This document shows positions 29,403-30,649 of a stretch of DNA of 30,649 bases, piece by piece; position 1 is the stretch's first letter; each line of letters starts with the position of its first letter. A program made the position numbers and the translations under genes. The stretch spans positions 1 to 30,649 of the forward strand of contig CAJMMX010000024.1 of assembly GCA_905214615.1 (NCBI GenBank), written 5' to 3'. The notes below the pieces were generated by a model, which was given only the letters and a program-made list of their open reading frames with translations, had not been told where the DNA came from and searched no databases. Source of the stretch: an uncultured bacterium. GTDB lineage: Bacteria > Actinomycetota > Coriobacteriia > Coriobacteriales > Coriobacteriaceae.

Positions 29403-30451
29403 CTGTCGAGAAGAAGGATATCGATTGGGGTAGCCTCGGCTTTGGCTACATGAAGACCGATTACAGCTACGAGGCTCATTGGAAGGACGGCGAGTGGGAC
29501 GAGGGCGGCCTGACCACCGACCATACCCTGCATGTCTCCGAGTGCGGCGGCATCTTCCATTACTGCCAGGAGGTCTTTGAGGGCCTGAAGGCTTACACCG
29601 CCGAGGACGGCAGCATTGTCTGCTTTCGCCCCGACATGAACGCCGAGCGTATGTATAACTCTGCCCAGCGTCTCGAGATGCCCCCGTTCCCCAAGGATAA
29701 GTTTGTCGAGGCTGTCAAGCAGGTCGTCGAAGCTAACGCCGCATGGGTTCCGCCCTTCGGCTCCGGCGCGACCCTGTACGTACGTCCGTTTATGATCGGC
29801 TCCGGTGACGTGATTGGCGTGGCTCCCGCTCCTGAGTACACGTTCCGCATTCTCGTGACCCCGGTCGGTCCGTACTTTAAGGGTGGCCTTAAGCCCGTTA
29901 AGCTGCGCGTTTCCGAGTATGACCGCGCCGCACCGCACGGCACCGGCAACATCAAGGCCGGCCTTAACTACGCCATGTCCCTCAAGCCCACGATGGAGGC
30001 CCACCGCGAGGGCTATGCCGAGAACCTGTATCTCGACTCCGAGTCTCGCACCTACGTCGAGGAGACCGGTGGCGCCAACGTCCTGTTCGTGAAGGAGGAT
30101 GGCACCCTTGTCGTTCCGCAGTCGCACACCGACTCCATTCTGCCCTCCATTACCCGTCGCTCACTCGTTCAGGTCGCCAAGGACCTGGGCATCACCGTCG
30201 ATGAGCGTCCCGTCGAGTGGGCCGAGGTCAAGGCCGGCACCTTCGTTGAGTGTGGTCTGTGCGGCACCGCTGCCGTCATCTCCCCGGTGGGCGAGATCGA
30301 CAACAAGGTCTATGGTGCCGATGAGACCGTGACCTTCCCGGCCGGCTACGCCGAGATCGGCCCCGTGATGAAGAAGCTTCGCGAGACCCTGACCGGTATT
30401 CAGTCCGGTGCTGTCGAGGATAAGCATAACTGGGTTTATACTGTCGCGTAA
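29399..30451 (+). CDS. ilvE: Branched-chain amino acid aminotransferase
   Basis: A 350-aa fold-type IV PLP aminotransferase that interconverts Leu, Ile and Val with their 2-oxo acids. Motifs: HYCQEVFEGLKAY, FRPDMNAERMYNSAQRL, YVRPFMIGSG, the PLP lysine K186 in GTGNIKAGLNYA, EETGGANVLFV and ECGLCGTAAVISPVGEI. It belongs to the long, BCAT-type (TIGR01123-like) group. ATG 29399 follows AAGGAG; the frame is open upstream to 29291, but the family start and ribosome site agree here. Codon use is strongly biased, suggesting high expression. Confidence 0.95.
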   Translation: MTVEKKDIDWGSLGFGYMKTDYSYEAHWKDGEWDEGGLTTDHTLHVSECGGIFHYCQEVFEGLKAYTAEDGSIVCFRPDMNAERMYNSAQRLEMPPFPKDKFVEAVKQVVEANAAWVPPFGSGATLYVRPFMIGSGDVIGVAPAPEYTFRILVTPVGPYFKGGLKPVKLRVSEYDRAAPHGTGNIKAGLNYAMSLKPTMEAHREGYAENLYLDSESRTYVEETGGANVLFVKEDGTLVVPQSHTDSILPSITRRSLVQVAKDLGITVDERPVEWAEVKAGTFVECGLCGTAAVISPVGEIDNKVYGADETVTFPAGYAEIGPVMKKLRETLTGIQSGAVEDKHNWVYTVA

Positions 30452-30469
30452 CTTGCTTTGCGACTCTCA

Positions 30470-30515
30470 CGAGGACGTCCGGGCAGAGAGCAGGTTCCCT
30501 CCCGGCGCGTCCTCG
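30470..30515 (+). other. Hairpin after ilvE
   Basis: CGAGGACG (30470-30477) pairs with CGTCCTCG (30508-30515), with an inner CCGGG/CCCGG. No T-run follows. It may be part of the ilvE 3' end or an unrelated structured element. Confidence 0.45.
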
Positions 30516-30541
30516 GACATGAAAGAACCCCCGCTGCGCAC

Positions 30542-30649
30542 TGAACTGCGCCCCAATTCTTGGACGGGCTAATAAGCGGCCTACGCCGCACATAGGGACT
30601 GATTCCGGAATTCCTCCGGGGTCAGTCCCTTCAGTTTAACCTGCCTCCT
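30542..30649 (-). mobile_element. Second IS3-family element, right end only (runs off the window)
   Basis: The terminal repeat TGAACTGCGCCCCAATTCTT, then GGAC, matches the right end of the 16241-17689 element (TGAACTGCGTCCCAAATCTT). The element lies in the opposite orientation and continues beyond the window. It differs at several positions, so it is a related, not identical, copy. Confidence 0.88.
30581..30649 (-). CDS. IS3-family transposase OrfB, C-terminal end (partial)
   Basis: The last 22 residues and stop are visible: RRQVKLKGLTPEEFRNQ, then SLCAA. The first IS has RRQVRLKGLTPEEFRDQ, then ALAA, at the same place. The frame is cut by the window edge. Confidence 0.85.
   Translation of the reverse strand, partial: RRQVKLKGLTPEEFRNQSLCAA

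Noticed and set aside
1..30649. tRNA, rRNA or replication origin
   Set aside because: No cloverleaf-like sequence, rRNA segment or DnaA-box cluster was noticed in any intergenic stretch; this was a reading by eye, not a covariance search.

Overview
The window looks like a chromosomal segment of a GC-rich Coriobacteriia-type actinobacterium, most likely a Collinsella relative. The reasons are the high GC, the sorbitol-type PTS, the MarR plus paired ABC exporter operon and the many short intergenic stem-loops. The genus is an inference; no rRNA or tRNA gene was seen to confirm it.

Positions 1-6700 hold a sugar-utilisation operon: class II aldolase, FGGY kinase, the sorbitol-family PTS (IIC, IIB/IIC2, GutM, IIA) and an archaeal-type triosephosphate-isomerase homologue. 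It ends at a shared terminator facing a GntR/UTRA regulator. Twin palindromes 22 bp apart precede the first gene. There is no sorbitol-6-phosphate dehydrogenase, and the isomerase has a changed active-site loop, so the real substrate may not be sorbitol.

Positions 6900-14200 are an accessory stretch: a secreted nuclease, a frameshifted HAD phosphatase that is a decayed copy of the intact gene at 12049, an AlbA_2/HATPase regulator-like protein behind about ten copies of TTAGAGAGA, a LarE-type sulfurtransferase, the intact HAD gene converging on a LacI regulator, and several families of intergenic stem-loops. One family of about 50 bp occurs five times between 8001 and 17765.

Positions 14349-17710 carry glmS, whose rho-independent terminator has been split in its loop by an IS3-family element with a 3-bp target duplication. 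The end of a second, related IS enters at the right edge beside what looks like half of another terminator, downstream of ilvE.

Positions 17760-30450 are mostly ordinary chromosome: an FCD-GntR regulator divergent from a YeiH-type membrane protein, a degenerate NtrC-like regulator with a Fis-type HTH, a single-TM protein, a nitroreductase, a small conserved-looking protein, the marR-ABC-ABC exporter operon, cysE, a DedA protein and ilvE, the last preceded by a possible leaderless upstream ORF.
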